Positions 52,116 to 62,760 of a stretch of 64,000 nt of DNA are shown here, piece after piece. The translations under genes were made by a program, and so were the position numbers. The DNA comes from Chaetoceros tenuissimus (Eukaryota; Bacillariophyta; Thalassiosirophyceae; Chaetocerotales; Chaetocerotaceae): contig BLLK01000047.1 of assembly GCA_021927905.1 (NCBI GenBank), positions 3,782,001-3,846,000 on the forward strand, read 5' to 3'. The stretch's first letter is position 1, and the number at the start of each line of letters is the position of its first letter. The notes under the pieces are model-generated. The model was given only the letters and a program-made list of their open reading frames with translations. It had not been told where the DNA came from and made no database searches.

Positions 52116-55100
52116 TTATTTCCTATATCTGCCTTTGTTCATACGGGTATTGCGACCACCCTTTCTGTTTCCACGTGATTGTCCTCCTCTTGAGAAGTTG
52201 GAACGCCTTTGACCACCTGCATTTCTGCCTTGATCACCATATCTTGAATCGTCACGGAAGTGGAAGTTTCCAGTCTTAATATCAAGCAGTCTCTCATTTG
52301 CCTCCACCAGGTTGGCTGCCTTATCTGCAAACTGAAGTGCGAGTACATGAAGAGAAGTGGATTGAACCTTACGTAGAACGATAGTCTCAGTTGGTTGATC
52401 CCAACTTGCATGGATTTCGCGGTTGATCATCATCTTGGAGACTACAGAGTGTACGTCATTCTTTGTTAGGTCAAACATCTCACAAAGTTGTGTCAAAGAC
52501 AAGGAATCGTACTGCTTCGAAAATGCATAGAGGAAAGTTCTCAATCCTTCTATCTTGATCTTCTCAACAAGCATTTCTTGAATCTTTGCTACAGAATCTC
52601 CTGGAACAAGTGACCAGATTTCTAGTCCAGTCAAATAATCTGCGCAAGTCTTCCAGTCTCCACCAAGCAAAGCCTTAGTAGCACTCATGATATAATCCTT
52701 GATTTGTTCTGGAGGACCAGTAAATACTTGACGATTGTAGATTTCGTATTGCTTTCTGAAGTTTCTTGATACAACTCTGAAACGCTTAGAAGTTGCAGCA
52801 TTGGCTCCAGCTGCAGCCATATTTGGTACTTCAAGCAACATTGCACTGATTAGGTGACAAGCCTCAAGCATTTCAAGGTTAATATGTTGATGATATGGAA
52901 TCTGTCTTCTCTTTTCAGCCTTTTCATCTTCCACGCTTTTTTTGTCTCCATAGCGGTTGGTCGACATACCTTGTGCCAAAAGTTCGCGGTGATTTCTTCC
53001 TCCACAAATTTCAGATAAGCATTGGTGTGCATCCCAAATGCGTCCAAGTCTGAATGCTGACAGACCCATGTTCGCCATCATACGATTAAATAAGATCATA
53101 GTAGGAACATCTCCAACGTTTTGAATATTCTCCTGTAAGTGAGACATGAGAAGAAGATCGCGAGCCTCCATGAAACGGTCATGAAGAGCATGATGATAAA
53201 TATGACAAAGCATAGCTCTGGTCTTTGCTCTATCGCCTCCCTCTTGGTAAATAAATGTACAAAGATCGGAAATAGTCTTGGCAGCATCAGTGCTTCCCTT
53301 GGATACAGATAAAGAGTCATGACAGTAGTACATGTGTTCAACTCTACGAAGAGCTATTTCTGCAGCTTCCTTTTTACAATCGGTACGAATAAAGTAGTCG
53401 TAACTCTTTGAAAGAAGAGCAACTAGTTGTGCTTCATCGCGGAGACGAATAATGTAGTCACTAGAGTGAGAAGAGATGCGCTGAAGACTCTTGGAATATT
53501 CCTCGTCAAGTCTATTCATGAACAAAGCAAGGGATCCAACAACTGGAATAGTTTTCAATTCCTCCTCAGTCATAGAGGCCTCCTTCTCCACACGAAGACG
53601 TTCTGCACGTTCATCCTCGGTCTCAGGTTGTCCAGTGTGTGGGTTCACAAGACTTGTATCCGCAGCAACAGCATCTAGAGCTCCACGTTCACCAACTCCA
53701 GCAGCGTCCTTCATCTTGTTCTTCTTCTTACCAAGAAGATTTGCAACAGTGAGGTCTGCATCTGCACTGAATGGTCCAAGAGTGTACTGTTTGCCATCTA
53801 CTCCATCCTCTAGAACAGAAGTCACACGCTCAAGGTTGGAAGCACATTTCTTCCAAACTGGAGTCTCCATGTAATCATCCAAAGTTTTCACCAAATCAAA
53901 TTGTGCAGTGATTACATGCATAAGCATTGGTACTTCAACTCTAGGTCCATACTTCTCTGAAAGAGCAGCCAATTTCTCAAGCTGCTTCAAGATCTGCTTG
54001 GAGTCAGTTCCCTTTCTTCCTCTGGACATTGCAAGTTCCTGACATCTTCTATTCAGAACAGCAGCGGAAAGCTCCTCTTCGTTCTCCTGTGCTTCAGCAG
54101 CTGCCTCTTCTTGTGCAGCCTTTGCAGCTGCAGCAGCAGCCTTTGCTTCAGCACGAGCTTTACCACGTCCTTCTTTATCCTTGACAACCTTTTCTTTGAC
54201 AACGGTGTTTTTCTTGAGCCAACGTGCACGTCCTTTGAGCTGTGCATACGCACCACCTTCCTCATCAGACTCGGAGTCGGAAGAAGAGGAAGAATCGGAT
54301 CCCCAGTCAGATTCAGATTTATCATCGTCATCATCATCGGAATCAGAGTCAGAATCTGAAGAACTACTGCTCGAGGATGAGGAACTGCTGGAGCTTGATG
54401 ACTTTGAGGAGTCAGAGTCCTATAGAGATTAGGTAAGAAAGATCAATGTTAGTACATGTATGGATCAGTGATACGAAAGTATTATCAAGCTTGATGGTCA
54501 CTCAGGATTTGGATATAATGCTAGTCTCAGCAGTCCCATGATGTCCATTTCCCACTACCCATCGCTTTGACAGCGACGGACCACAAAAGTGAGGAGAAAC
54601 TTGTTTCATGAAACTGAGTCGGAAACGAGGAATTCAGCCCATAAAAATGGGGTGAATGTAATCACTGTGACCAAGCCAGTCAATTTTCACATTTCAAACT
54701 ACTTACCGAATCAGAATCACTATCAGAGTCACTATCGGAGCTTGAATCACTATCCGAATCAGAGTCACTATCGGAAACAACAGCCTTGACATCTTCTTCA
54801 TCACTTGCTTCATCATCACTAGTCGATGGGTTTGCTCTATACTGCTTCATCAACTTTTCATAAGTCTTGTGATTTTTCTTCATACTCAATCCCATTCTGT
54901 TCAAAGCTCTTCCTTGAGTTGGACTCAATTTCTTGAATGCCTGTTTATCCTTTTTCATTTTAGTAATGAAATCTTCCAAATCGCAAAGAATTCTGATAAA
55001 GTATCTTGGCAATCCACCGTGTTTATCAATGATACTCTTGGTTTTACTCGTCGATACTGTCTTGATCAACTCATCGTAGTTGGCTTGAATAGTACTATAA

Positions 55101-55342
55101 TCCTTAATCTTCATTGCATTACGAATTTTCTTGATGTAGTCTTCGAGTGCTTCAAATGTTCTCTCCTTTGCAGATTTTACAACTCTGACTTCCTCCTCGG
55201 AGTCGGATTCATCACTGAATTCGAGCCATCTGTTGGCGTTTCCAACTCTCTTGTTGTCCTCTGAGGAAGAGGAGGAGACGCTGGAGTCATCGGAAGAGGA
55301 TCCATCCGATGAAGAATCATCTGCTGCCCAGAAACGAGACAT
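52116..55342 (-). CDS. EIF3C: Translation initiation factor eIF3 subunit c (2 exons)
   Basis: Exon 1 (55342-54707) and exon 2 (54419-52116) join in phase 0 over a 287-nt GTAAGT...TATAG intron, giving 979 aa. eIF3c is a core octamer subunit that bridges eIF1, eIF5 and the 40S subunit. The N-terminus MSRFWAADDSSSDGSS and KLSPTQGRALNRMGLSM block are characteristic. Long Ser/Asp/Glu tracts (SDSDSDSD) lie on both sides of the intron. A helical middle part (YHHALHDRFMEARDLLLMSHLQ) and PCI domain follow (about 790-900: IEGLRTFLYAF, YDSLSLTQLCEMFDL, MINREIHASWDQP). The C-terminus is RGG-like (SRGGQSRGNRKGGRN). The intron falls exactly in the acidic tract, and its removal simply lengthens it. Codon use looks biased as for a well-expressed gene. 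Confidence 0.93.
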
Positions 55343-55758
55343 TTTATGTTAAAGTTGAACGAGTAGTAGTTGGTACAAGAAGCAACTTTGGCTTTGTATG
55401 TGTTAGAGAGTAATTAGATGAAGGTGATGGAACCCTTTGTGTTGCGCTTTGTTGAACATTTGTGTGGCTTGTGCTATGTAGTGCCTTATCCCTATCGTCC
55501 AAGGATTTCAAATGAGTGGAAGGGAGCCATGGTCGTACTTACAAAATTAAAAGGTAGGTACAATTTTGGAAGTAAATTTGGAGTTTCAATTTGTAATACT
55601 GTATTGAATGTTAAGAAGAGCAAAGAAGACTTAGACAGAAGGTTTTTGTAAGTTTAAAATTTACTGGATTTAGTCATTTCCTCATTTGCCATTTTCAAAA
55701 GCCTCGGCAAACATGCACTAATGTACTTCATTCATTCATCATTCACCACCTTCACCAT
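55343..55758. other. Intergenic upstream of eIF3c
   Basis: Promoter side of eIF3c and 3' side of OXA1. A 77-aa plus-strand frame (55418-55651) shows no family features and is not called. Confidence 0.5.
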
Positions 55759-57033
55759 TCACCTTTTACCACGGCCCTTTCTTCTTCTTCCAGGAGTAAG
55801 ATTTGCCTCCTTCGCTGCATTTTTCTTGTCAATTGATGCATTATGCATCTTGATTTTGTCATTGAAGTTAGTAGCATCACTCTCCTTTCTTCTGTTTTGT
55901 ACCATTTCATCCCACATTTCCTTCATTCCCTTTGGAGGAGGAGCACCTGGAACTGGCTTTGGAGGATCCCAAATGCCAAGAGCTTTTCTTACACCTGGTG
56001 TATTGAATGCAAGACTCTGTACCATTGAAAATGCATTATTCGCAGTCCAATAACAGAAAATTACCGCTGGGAAATTCCATGTAGCAGGAACCATCAATAC
56101 TGCACATCCACGGAAAAAGTTTAGCATTGCTGCTCCTTGATTTGGACTAGATGCCATCATTTGCTTTTTACCCAACTCCATCATTGCCAAAAAAGATACT
56201 GCACATGAAATTGGTAAAATACCAGTTGGATCCGCTACTGACAAATCAGTGAACCAGAACATACCCTCATCCACTAGTTTCTCAGGAAAAATATCTGGAA
56301 ACTGCTTCAAGGCAAAAAAGGTTCCCATAAATATTGGCATTTGGATAGGTACAATCATCAATGATTTCAAAGGATTACAATCGTACTTTTTAAACAAGGC
56401 CTGCATCTGTTTTGCCATCTTTTGTTGTCCATCCAAGTCATTAGGATCCATTTGCTTCATTCTTTCATTGATGATATCCATTTCAGGTTTCATATGTGAC
56501 ATACGACTAGAGTTTCTTTGTGCTTGTACGAATAAAGGAAACATGGCAGTTCGAAATGCAATAGTAAGTGCTCCAATTGTGATTGCATAGTTGTATCCTG
56601 AAGCATCATGGAGGTTGATTATAAGTTGAAGAATTTGATCATTTGGCCACCACGTTGGTTCCCATGCTGTTGCTGCTTCAGCCGCAGCTGTTGCTGCTTC
56701 CGTTGCTGATGCTGATTGTTCAAATTTTGCAATTTCTGCTGCTGGTGAAGTAGACGCCTCTGCACAGGAAGTTACCTTTTGTGTAAATGTACCAAAGTTT
56801 CGTGTGGACATTACAGATGCACCAGATGCAATTCCAAAAGCAGACATATTCCTTCTGTCCAGGTTTAATTGAAACGATGGAGTACTTTGAGGTTGCTTTT
56901 CTTCAGTTTTGTTCATTGCAGACATTACATCGCTTGACACAAAGTGTCTCATTAGATTGATACCCTCATTTTTCTTGGAGTGATACACACCCTTCGACAG
57001 AAATGCGCCTCTATTTAGCCCAGTCCTCAACAT
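55759..57033 (-). CDS. OXA1: Mitochondrial inner-membrane insertase OXA1
   Basis: 424 aa. A basic, Ser/Arg-rich presequence (first ~100 residues) leads to a 60-kDa inner-membrane-protein (YidC/Oxa1/Alb3) domain at about 130-335. That domain has the first conserved helix YNYAITIGALTIAFRTAMFP, the coiled segment SRMSHMKPEMDIINERMKQM, KSLMIVPIQMPIFMGTFFAL, DPTGILPISCAVSFLAMMEL and PATWNFPAVIFCYWTANNAF. The C-terminal tail is basic (PGRRRKGRGKR), as expected for ribosome binding by mitochondrial Oxa1. It inserts mitochondrially and nuclear-encoded proteins into the inner membrane. The plastid homologue Alb3 would need a bipartite transit peptide, which is not seen. Confidence 0.93.
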   Translation of the reverse strand: MLRTGLNRGAFLSKGVYHSKKNEGINLMRHFVSSDVMSAMNKTEEKQPQSTPSFQLNLDRRNMSAFGIASGASVMSTRNFGTFTQKVTSCAEASTSPAAEIAKFEQSASATEAATAAAEAATAWEPTWWPNDQILQLIINLHDASGYNYAITIGALTIAFRTAMFPLFVQAQRNSSRMSHMKPEMDIINERMKQMDPNDLDGQQKMAKQMQALFKKYDCNPLKSLMIVPIQMPIFMGTFFALKQFPDIFPEKLVDEGMFWFTDLSVADPTGILPISCAVSFLAMMELGKKQMMASSPNQGAAMLNFFRGCAVLMVPATWNFPAVIFCYWTANNAFSMVQSLAFNTPGVRKALGIWDPPKPVPGAPPPKGMKEMWDEMVQNRRKESDATNFNDKIKMHNASIDKKNAAKEANLTPGRRRKGRGKR

Positions 57034-57430
57034 ATCTTTGAGGTACTATAATGTTTTAATGATTAACTCACTTGAGCTTTATAACTGGAACAAAGTTTTT
57101 GACTACTTTTGACTGAACAAAAATACACAACAGTTGAAAAGAAAAATAGAGAGAAAATTCATCGCGTTGTCAGTTTTGAGTTTTAAATAGCCAAGCAATT
57201 ATCCATTTCCAATAGGGGTTTCTTTCCATTTGAGAAAGCAACATAACCTGATACCCTCCAAAAGCAGGCAGAATTAAAATTTCAAGTGCTACCCTTTACG
57301 AAGAATTAGGATGAGATGAAGATACTGTGGTAGTCTACATTATTTATCACTCCCAGTTCTTGATAATTCTTTCTAAATACTCCAAGTCGCTACGAAAAAG
57401 GATACGGCGTATGGTCTAGTCAAAAGTGAA
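57034..57430. other. OXA1 upstream region and transposon target flank
   Basis: About 400 bp of AT-rich sequence with the OXA1 promoter. The last bases (aaaagtgaa) flank the transposon. Confidence 0.5.
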
Positions 57431-57735
57431 ATAAGCCTTGCGCAACTGCCTTTTCGTGCGCGCCACTCATTTTTTCCCGCATTTTTGACCATCGCTAAAA
57501 TTCCAACACAACACAACATAATGACCATTCTCATCTAAGCACCCTGTAATGTAATAAAATCACCTCTTATTACAAAACAAACATACACATCTCATATAGT
57601 ACTACCATGACTATCTATATTGAGAAAAAGAGGTGATTCAAAACAGATTTGAACGAAATATGTGTACGTATATTGACACATGTGTCAAATCAGCTATTTC
57701 AAGTTGATACGATTCCTTCACCTCTGAATTGCAAC
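57431..57735 (+). repeat. Left terminal inverted repeat (305 bp)
   Basis: Identical in reverse complement to 62761-63065. Contains short internal palindromes (tgacacatgtgtca). It ends 105 bp before the transposase ATG, so it probably carries its promoter. Confidence 0.97.
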
Positions 57736-57840
57736 CAGTCTATCCATATCATGCTGAATCAGACTTTGCTTACATTCCATACAATCACTTTCATTTGATT
57801 CTTGATCAGAAATTAATTTTTCATTGGTTTCTAAAGAAAG

Positions 57841-59784
57841 ATGTTCCATCCATCCTCGGCTCGGAAAGGCGACGATTCACGTACCTCGCGATCAAAACGT
57901 TGTTATGCATGTGATAATAAGTGCAAGAAGTTGGCAAAAAGTTTCCGTGATCTTGGTGATGCACGAGGTGACTATACAGATATATATAATCCTAATAACT
58001 TGGAGACAAATGAGAAAGCTCGGTTCTACAGGACACGGTTTTGCCAACATGCTCGGTTAGATCAAAATGAGTTTGATGAGAAAATATGTTTCAATCATAA
58101 AAAGCAGAAACAAGTAACCCGACTTCAATCAAGCCAACAGAATAATAGACGTGCGTATTTCTCTATAATGCATCATCATGAGTCTGTCTTGCAGTTTTAT
58201 GGACCAACCAACGTCCCAAACTTTATCTCTATCCACGAAGCCGAACATCTCGGAATTTATTCTTCCAAAGGGGGTGAAAAGGTATATACAGAAGCAGATG
58301 TATATGAAGACAACAATGGACAGAAGATGGTTGCCTTGGTACCAATGTGTGTTGACTTGGATGCAATTGAGACCATCCTTGATGGGATCCCAAAGAAAAA
58401 AGAATTACTTCGGCTGAAACAAGAGGCTCTGAAAGCAACTACTCCCAAAACAAGACAAAGAAAATCTCATGGAAGCAGAAGAAATAATAAGAAGAAGCGC
58501 AAAAATGGTACTGGCTCTCCAACTCCGATATCACAATCGTCAAGTGATGATTCATATGATAAGCAGCCGCGTTATCGAACGAATGCAAGCAAGCCCATTG
58601 AAGACTTAGAAAATATGAGCCGAAAAGAACTTGCAAACATAGTCAAGAAATTGAATAATGATGTCAAGGAACTGGAATCAAATTGCGATACGATGTCCAA
58701 GATGATTCCGCAATTGCAACAAGTGATACGTCATGAACATTTGCTTAATAGTAAGGATACCAAGCCACTTCTCAAGAAAAAGGATGAGTTTATCGAAGTA
58801 CTAGAAGGCAAGATAAGTGATTTGAAAGTAACTGGATGTACTAGATTTTCAATGTCAAGTGCAGCTTACTTCAAAGCAAACAAGAGAGCTTGCAAGGAAC
58901 TTTACGGTTTCAAGGATTTTGAGTTCTTAACAGGCTTCATCGTGAAAGTCTTGGGAGTTTCGTGTGAATTGCCGAAAACGTTAAAAGCAACAGGTGGGAA
59001 GAACGCGGAAAATTCTCTATCAGATTTCGAAAAAGTCCTACTTACTATGTTCTTTTGCCAAACCAATATGAATTATGATATGATTGGGGCTATGTTTGGT
59101 CTCCATAGTCGTAAAACAGTTGGAGACATTATTGACAAATGGATGCCAATTCTCGGAGAGGCTGGTGATCAGCTATCCACCTTCACGCATTATCTAGACG
59201 ACGAGGCTCTTGATGAACTTCTTCCAAAATGGTATCGAGAACTAGAGCTTAATGATGTATGTGCTGTCATTGACGGTAAAGATTTTATGTCAGAAACTGT
59301 TCGTGTTGACCGGGTCTTAAATTGCGCTCAATCAAGTAACAAAGTCAATCATAGCGCTTTCCGATTACTTACTTGGTCTCTGCCTTGTGGAGCTGTGATA
59401 ATGAGAACACCTGGTTTCTTTGGTAGGGCTTCAGAAAAGGCAATCCTCCGTGCATGGGGTGAACATGGGCTTCTTGTTTTTCCAAAAGGAAAATGTATAT
59501 TAGGAGATAAAGGATTCGATAATACAGCCATTGGGTATACTAATTTCAATACAACTTTGCATCCATCATTCCTAACAAACAAACAATTCAATCTTGGCGA
59601 GGTTCACCACAATATCAAAATCTCGAAGAAACGATACACATCAGAAGTAGTATACAGTCGAGTAACTAACACAAAGAAGCTTGCAGGTATTCTCCAGAGA
59701 GAGTATATGAAGTTCTTTGACGAGCTAGCAGGTTGGGCACATGGACTTGCAAATATTTGCTACGGACATCTTCAGGAGCTTTAA
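57841..59784 (+). CDS. DDE transposase (THAP-like finger, DDE_Tnp_4-type)
   Basis: 647 aa. Residues 21-85 hold a Cys/His cluster (CYACDNKC, FCQH, KICFNHKK) resembling a C2CH/THAP DNA-binding finger. Residues 195-240 are very basic. A coiled coil follows (about 257-305: SRKELANIVKKLNNDVKELE), probably for dimerisation. Residues about 375-430 look like the helix-turn-helix preceding the catalytic core (LLTMFFCQTNMNYDMIGAMF). The RNase H-like core gives a candidate triad D478 (CAVIDGKD), D556 (LGDKGFDN) and E602 (YTSEVVYSR), with the usual P-G-[ILV]-F-G-R-A segment between. The triad looks intact. Start at this ATG because the finger begins 20 residues later; it lies 105 bp inside the left TIR. 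Confidence 0.88.
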   Translation: MFHPSSARKGDDSRTSRSKRCYACDNKCKKLAKSFRDLGDARGDYTDIYNPNNLETNEKARFYRTRFCQHARLDQNEFDEKICFNHKKQKQVTRLQSSQQNNRRAYFSIMHHHESVLQFYGPTNVPNFISIHEAEHLGIYSSKGGEKVYTEADVYEDNNGQKMVALVPMCVDLDAIETILDGIPKKKELLRLKQEALKATTPKTRQRKSHGSRRNNKKKRKNGTGSPTPISQSSSDDSYDKQPRYRTNASKPIEDLENMSRKELANIVKKLNNDVKELESNCDTMSKMIPQLQQVIRHEHLLNSKDTKPLLKKKDEFIEVLEGKISDLKVTGCTRFSMSSAAYFKANKRACKELYGFKDFEFLTGFIVKVLGVSCELPKTLKATGGKNAENSLSDFEKVLLTMFFCQTNMNYDMIGAMFGLHSRKTVGDIIDKWMPILGEAGDQLSTFTHYLDDEALDELLPKWYRELELNDVCAVIDGKDFMSETVRVDRVLNCAQSSNKVNHSAFRLLTWSLPCGAVIMRTPGFFGRASEKAILRAWGEHGLLVFPKGKCILGDKGFDNTAIGYTNFNTTLHPSFLTNKQFNLGEVHHNIKISKKRYTSEVVYSRVTNTKKLAGILQREYMKFFDELAGWAHGLANICYGHLQEL

Positions 59785-59817
59785 ATTTTTAAAAATATAA
59801 TTATTACTTATCATAAT

Positions 59818-62700
59818 TTAATTATCGTCTCCTTTCCATAAATTCTTCTGATCTCTGGCAAGCACGTTAAGCTTTACAGATTCCATGTCGATTCCCTTTC
59901 GAATCAATTTTTGTTTTTCTCTTTCTCTATTTCTTGAAGTTTTTATCAAAACATCGTAACATGTGGGTTTAGGTTGAAGAATCATGTTGTCTGAACCGAC
60001 ATTTGTCTCATCGGCTTTGTTCACATAGAATCGAGGCATGAATTCTTCACAAAGTTCGATCATTTTCTCATGTCTAGTTATTTCCACAGCGCGGTATTCA
60101 TCGCTCTTTCGATAGTTAGCTTCATCTTCAAGAGCTTTATCGATTTCATCCATTGTTTTTAGTTCCTTTCCATTTGGATCTCTTCCATTTCGAAGATGAA
60201 ATAACCATTTATTGGCTTCTTTCACAACTTTCTGAGTTTCAGTATCAGTGGCATCGATAATTGATGCATCTTCCAATGCATATTCAATTAGATCTTCGTT
60301 TTCCTGAGGTAGATCGTAACCTCTATCGCGTGCATCTCTCTGTAAATCAGATTCTACATTTGATTGGGTTCTTGCATTGATATTGGCAAATGCTTCAGAT
60401 TCGTCTTGCGTTTCTCGCAAGTAGTTATTTGATGCCTTTTTCTGTTCACTGTCATTTTTCGGAATTGCATACTTGCATATCATTGGTCTTACCAGAAGAG
60501 AATTAACTGGCGCAGGTAATTTGCTCCTTATATGATCGAAAGACGTGTATTCTCGTTCAATCGCCTCATTTGCGTCATTGATGACAAATCCTCCATCTAC
60601 ATTAGCAGTAATACAGTCATAATTCTTCAAAGCAAGTAGTAACAAAATGAAAGCACCAAGGTGTGCACAAAGAATGCATCCGTTAGGACAGCCGCATCTA
60701 GCTATTGGATGTTTCAGGAATTCGAGAAAAGTCCCATCTTCATCTACTTCTATGGCAATTACAAGATCATAGTATTTTTCCTTGCCTCCATCTTTTAACT
60801 TCTGAGATGGCGCACATCCCATTGTGAAGACAATTATTTTCTTTTCTGGTTCTGCTGTACTCATTAGATCTTGTGTGACACGAAGTTTCTGGATATCAAA
60901 GCTACCACCTGTCAAATGCATCATTATTCTTTTTCGTGTTCCATTTCTTTTTCCAAAGAGTCTTGTAAACTCATCTTCTGAAAGATTTGGAAACGACTTT
61001 CGAACAACTTCCAAAGCCTGGTCTCCAGCAAGCTTTTGAACATTTCTTTCATCTCCATCTCTTGCTTTCAAAAGTTCTGGGCTCACATAGCCTGCACTAC
61101 CACGCATCAGTTCAATAAAGATCGGTTTTAGCGTATCTCCAAGTTTTTCTTGAATAATCTTTACCAAGTTCCGAGTGTGCTGTAGGGTACGTGCATTGTC
61201 GGAGTTGATTTGTCTACATGATAACCAAAGATCTAACGTTTGTTTTGAGTAGCTCCAAATTGGAGCTACATTGAAGTCCAACATAGAACCAGGGTAGAGC
61301 GCCCGTCCTCGTTCGTCTTCAAGCACTGGAAGCCCTACAATGTCCTTCCCATCCTTTGACCAAATCTTGAAATTGAAAACTTTTTTGATAAGGAATTGGT
61401 AGGTGTCTTCATCAATATTCAAGTATCTTTCAGAATCGGAATCTCCATCTACAAATTCTTCTCTTACACTAAGTGCTTTCTTTAAATCAATCTCAGGGTC
61501 AAAGCCAACAAGTAGATCATCAACTTCCCCTTCGTTATTGTGTATCTTCCAATTCGAACTTCCGTTTCTGTACGATCCAAGGTGTACTTTATATCTTCCG
61601 GTTCGAAATTGCTCTCGGATTGAAACACTACTATCTTCCACAGAAATTGAGAAAGCCGGACCATCTGAGAACATTCCTTTTGCATGCTTCCATAGTTTTG
61701 TATGTTGTATCTTTTTTCCATCTGTCCATTTTTCTTTCCATTCGTTTGCTTCCTTTTCTTTGCTCCCCTTTGGAATTAAAGCTGAATTCTTGATGTATGA
61801 ATAAATAGCTTCATCGCTTTTCATTGTTCTATCCTCTTCAGTAATATTATCTATAAATTTCTCTACCTTGGAAATTGAATTGCCAGGATTCCGTTCGATG
61901 AAATCATTTCCGAGGAAACAAGCTACGTGATGAAGGAGATCAATATTCCAGGAATGTCTAATATCTTCTTTCCATTTCTTCTTTTCAAATTCTTTCGGAA
62001 ACTGATGAGTAAGCAGATATTGGTGTTTGACAAGTAGACATTCGTACTTCTTCTTCTGACCATTGTATTTGAGGTTTAAAATGACATCACAACCTAGGCA
62101 GCTCAAGTCGCTATCGTTCGTCCAAACATAGTCAATTATCTTTTGACGAGAAAGAGAAGCCAATTGGTGATCAGCTTCAAACGCAGATCCAATACATACA
62201 AAATGTTGTTTGCCAAATCTTTTTTCCATTGTCTGCTCCAAACTGTAAAGCAAGTCAGGTCTATTCACCGACGCAAGTTTCTTTCTGAGATCTTTAACTT
62301 TCTCAAACAACATATCCTCTTCCTCAGGAGAGTTTGGATTCTCGTTATATAACTCTTGAAGTTGTTCTTTCCATTCTGTTGTTTGCCCATATCTTACTTT
62401 GTGAGCGTAATCTTTCTTAAGTTGACCAGGTAAACCATCAAATACACAGACTACGAATGCACCACATTCAAAAAGTGGTTTGAGCTTTTCACAGACCTTC
62501 TCATTCAAATCATTGACTGGGCGAAAAGGAATTGTAAAAAGATGTTCAATCAAAGTTGGAGAGGATTTGACGGATTGAATAAGAAGGATAGACATATCGA
62601 CTCCAATCCATGCTTCTCCTTCGATATCATCAACCAACTTTTTGAGTTCGGTAGTTTTAATACCTCCTTTGATCTTTGGCATTAAGTCTTTGACTCCCAT
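59818..62700 (-). CDS. XPG/FEN1-type nuclease with SWIM zinc finger, transposon-encoded
   Basis: 960 aa. The N-terminal 280 residues are XPG/FEN1-like: MGVKDLMPKIKG start, acidic residues D35 (IGVDMS), D88 (VCVFDGLP), E175/D177 (FEADHQLA), D196/D198 (TNDSDLS) and D266 (FLGNDFIE), at FEN1-like spacing. These would form the two-metal site that cleaves flaps or branched DNA. Residues about 300-640 have no recognised domain. A SWIM zinc motif (CGCPNGCILCAH, C669-H680) follows, and a highly charged C-terminal ~200 residues. In known elements a SWIM protein accompanies a nuclease in ISL2EU-type transposons, so processing of transposition intermediates is a reasonable inference. The function in this element is untested. 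The start is 61 bp inside the right TIR. Confidence 0.85.
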   Translation of the reverse strand: MGVKDLMPKIKGGIKTTELKKLVDDIEGEAWIGVDMSILLIQSVKSSPTLIEHLFTIPFRPVNDLNEKVCEKLKPLFECGAFVVCVFDGLPGQLKKDYAHKVRYGQTTEWKEQLQELYNENPNSPEEEDMLFEKVKDLRKKLASVNRPDLLYSLEQTMEKRFGKQHFVCIGSAFEADHQLASLSRQKIIDYVWTNDSDLSCLGCDVILNLKYNGQKKKYECLLVKHQYLLTHQFPKEFEKKKWKEDIRHSWNIDLLHHVACFLGNDFIERNPGNSISKVEKFIDNITEEDRTMKSDEAIYSYIKNSALIPKGSKEKEANEWKEKWTDGKKIQHTKLWKHAKGMFSDGPAFSISVEDSSVSIREQFRTGRYKVHLGSYRNGSSNWKIHNNEGEVDDLLVGFDPEIDLKKALSVREEFVDGDSDSERYLNIDEDTYQFLIKKVFNFKIWSKDGKDIVGLPVLEDERGRALYPGSMLDFNVAPIWSYSKQTLDLWLSCRQINSDNARTLQHTRNLVKIIQEKLGDTLKPIFIELMRGSAGYVSPELLKARDGDERNVQKLAGDQALEVVRKSFPNLSEDEFTRLFGKRNGTRKRIMMHLTGGSFDIQKLRVTQDLMSTAEPEKKIIVFTMGCAPSQKLKDGGKEKYYDLVIAIEVDEDGTFLEFLKHPIARCGCPNGCILCAHLGAFILLLLALKNYDCITANVDGGFVINDANEAIEREYTSFDHIRSKLPAPVNSLLVRPMICKYAIPKNDSEQKKASNNYLRETQDESEAFANINARTQSNVESDLQRDARDRGYDLPQENEDLIEYALEDASIIDATDTETQKVVKEANKWLFHLRNGRDPNGKELKTMDEIDKALEDEANYRKSDEYRAVEITRHEKMIELCEEFMPRFYVNKADETNVGSDNMILQPKPTCYDVLIKTSRNREREKQKLIRKGIDMESVKLNVLARDQKNLWKGDDN

Positions 62701-62760
62701 GATATATTTATTATATGACTAGGAATTGGCAAGTTATTAGGCTCCAATAATTTTGTACAT

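Noticed and set aside
55418-55651. 77-aa plus-strand frame upstream of eIF3c
   Set aside because: No recognisable domain and in the promoter interval; support too weak.
59818-62700. Calling the 960-aa protein a host XRN1 5'-3' exonuclease
   Set aside because: The start resembles both families, but residue spacing (D35, D88, E175/D177, D196/D198, D266) fits XPG/FEN1, the XRN-specific middle domains are missing, and it lies inside the TIRs.
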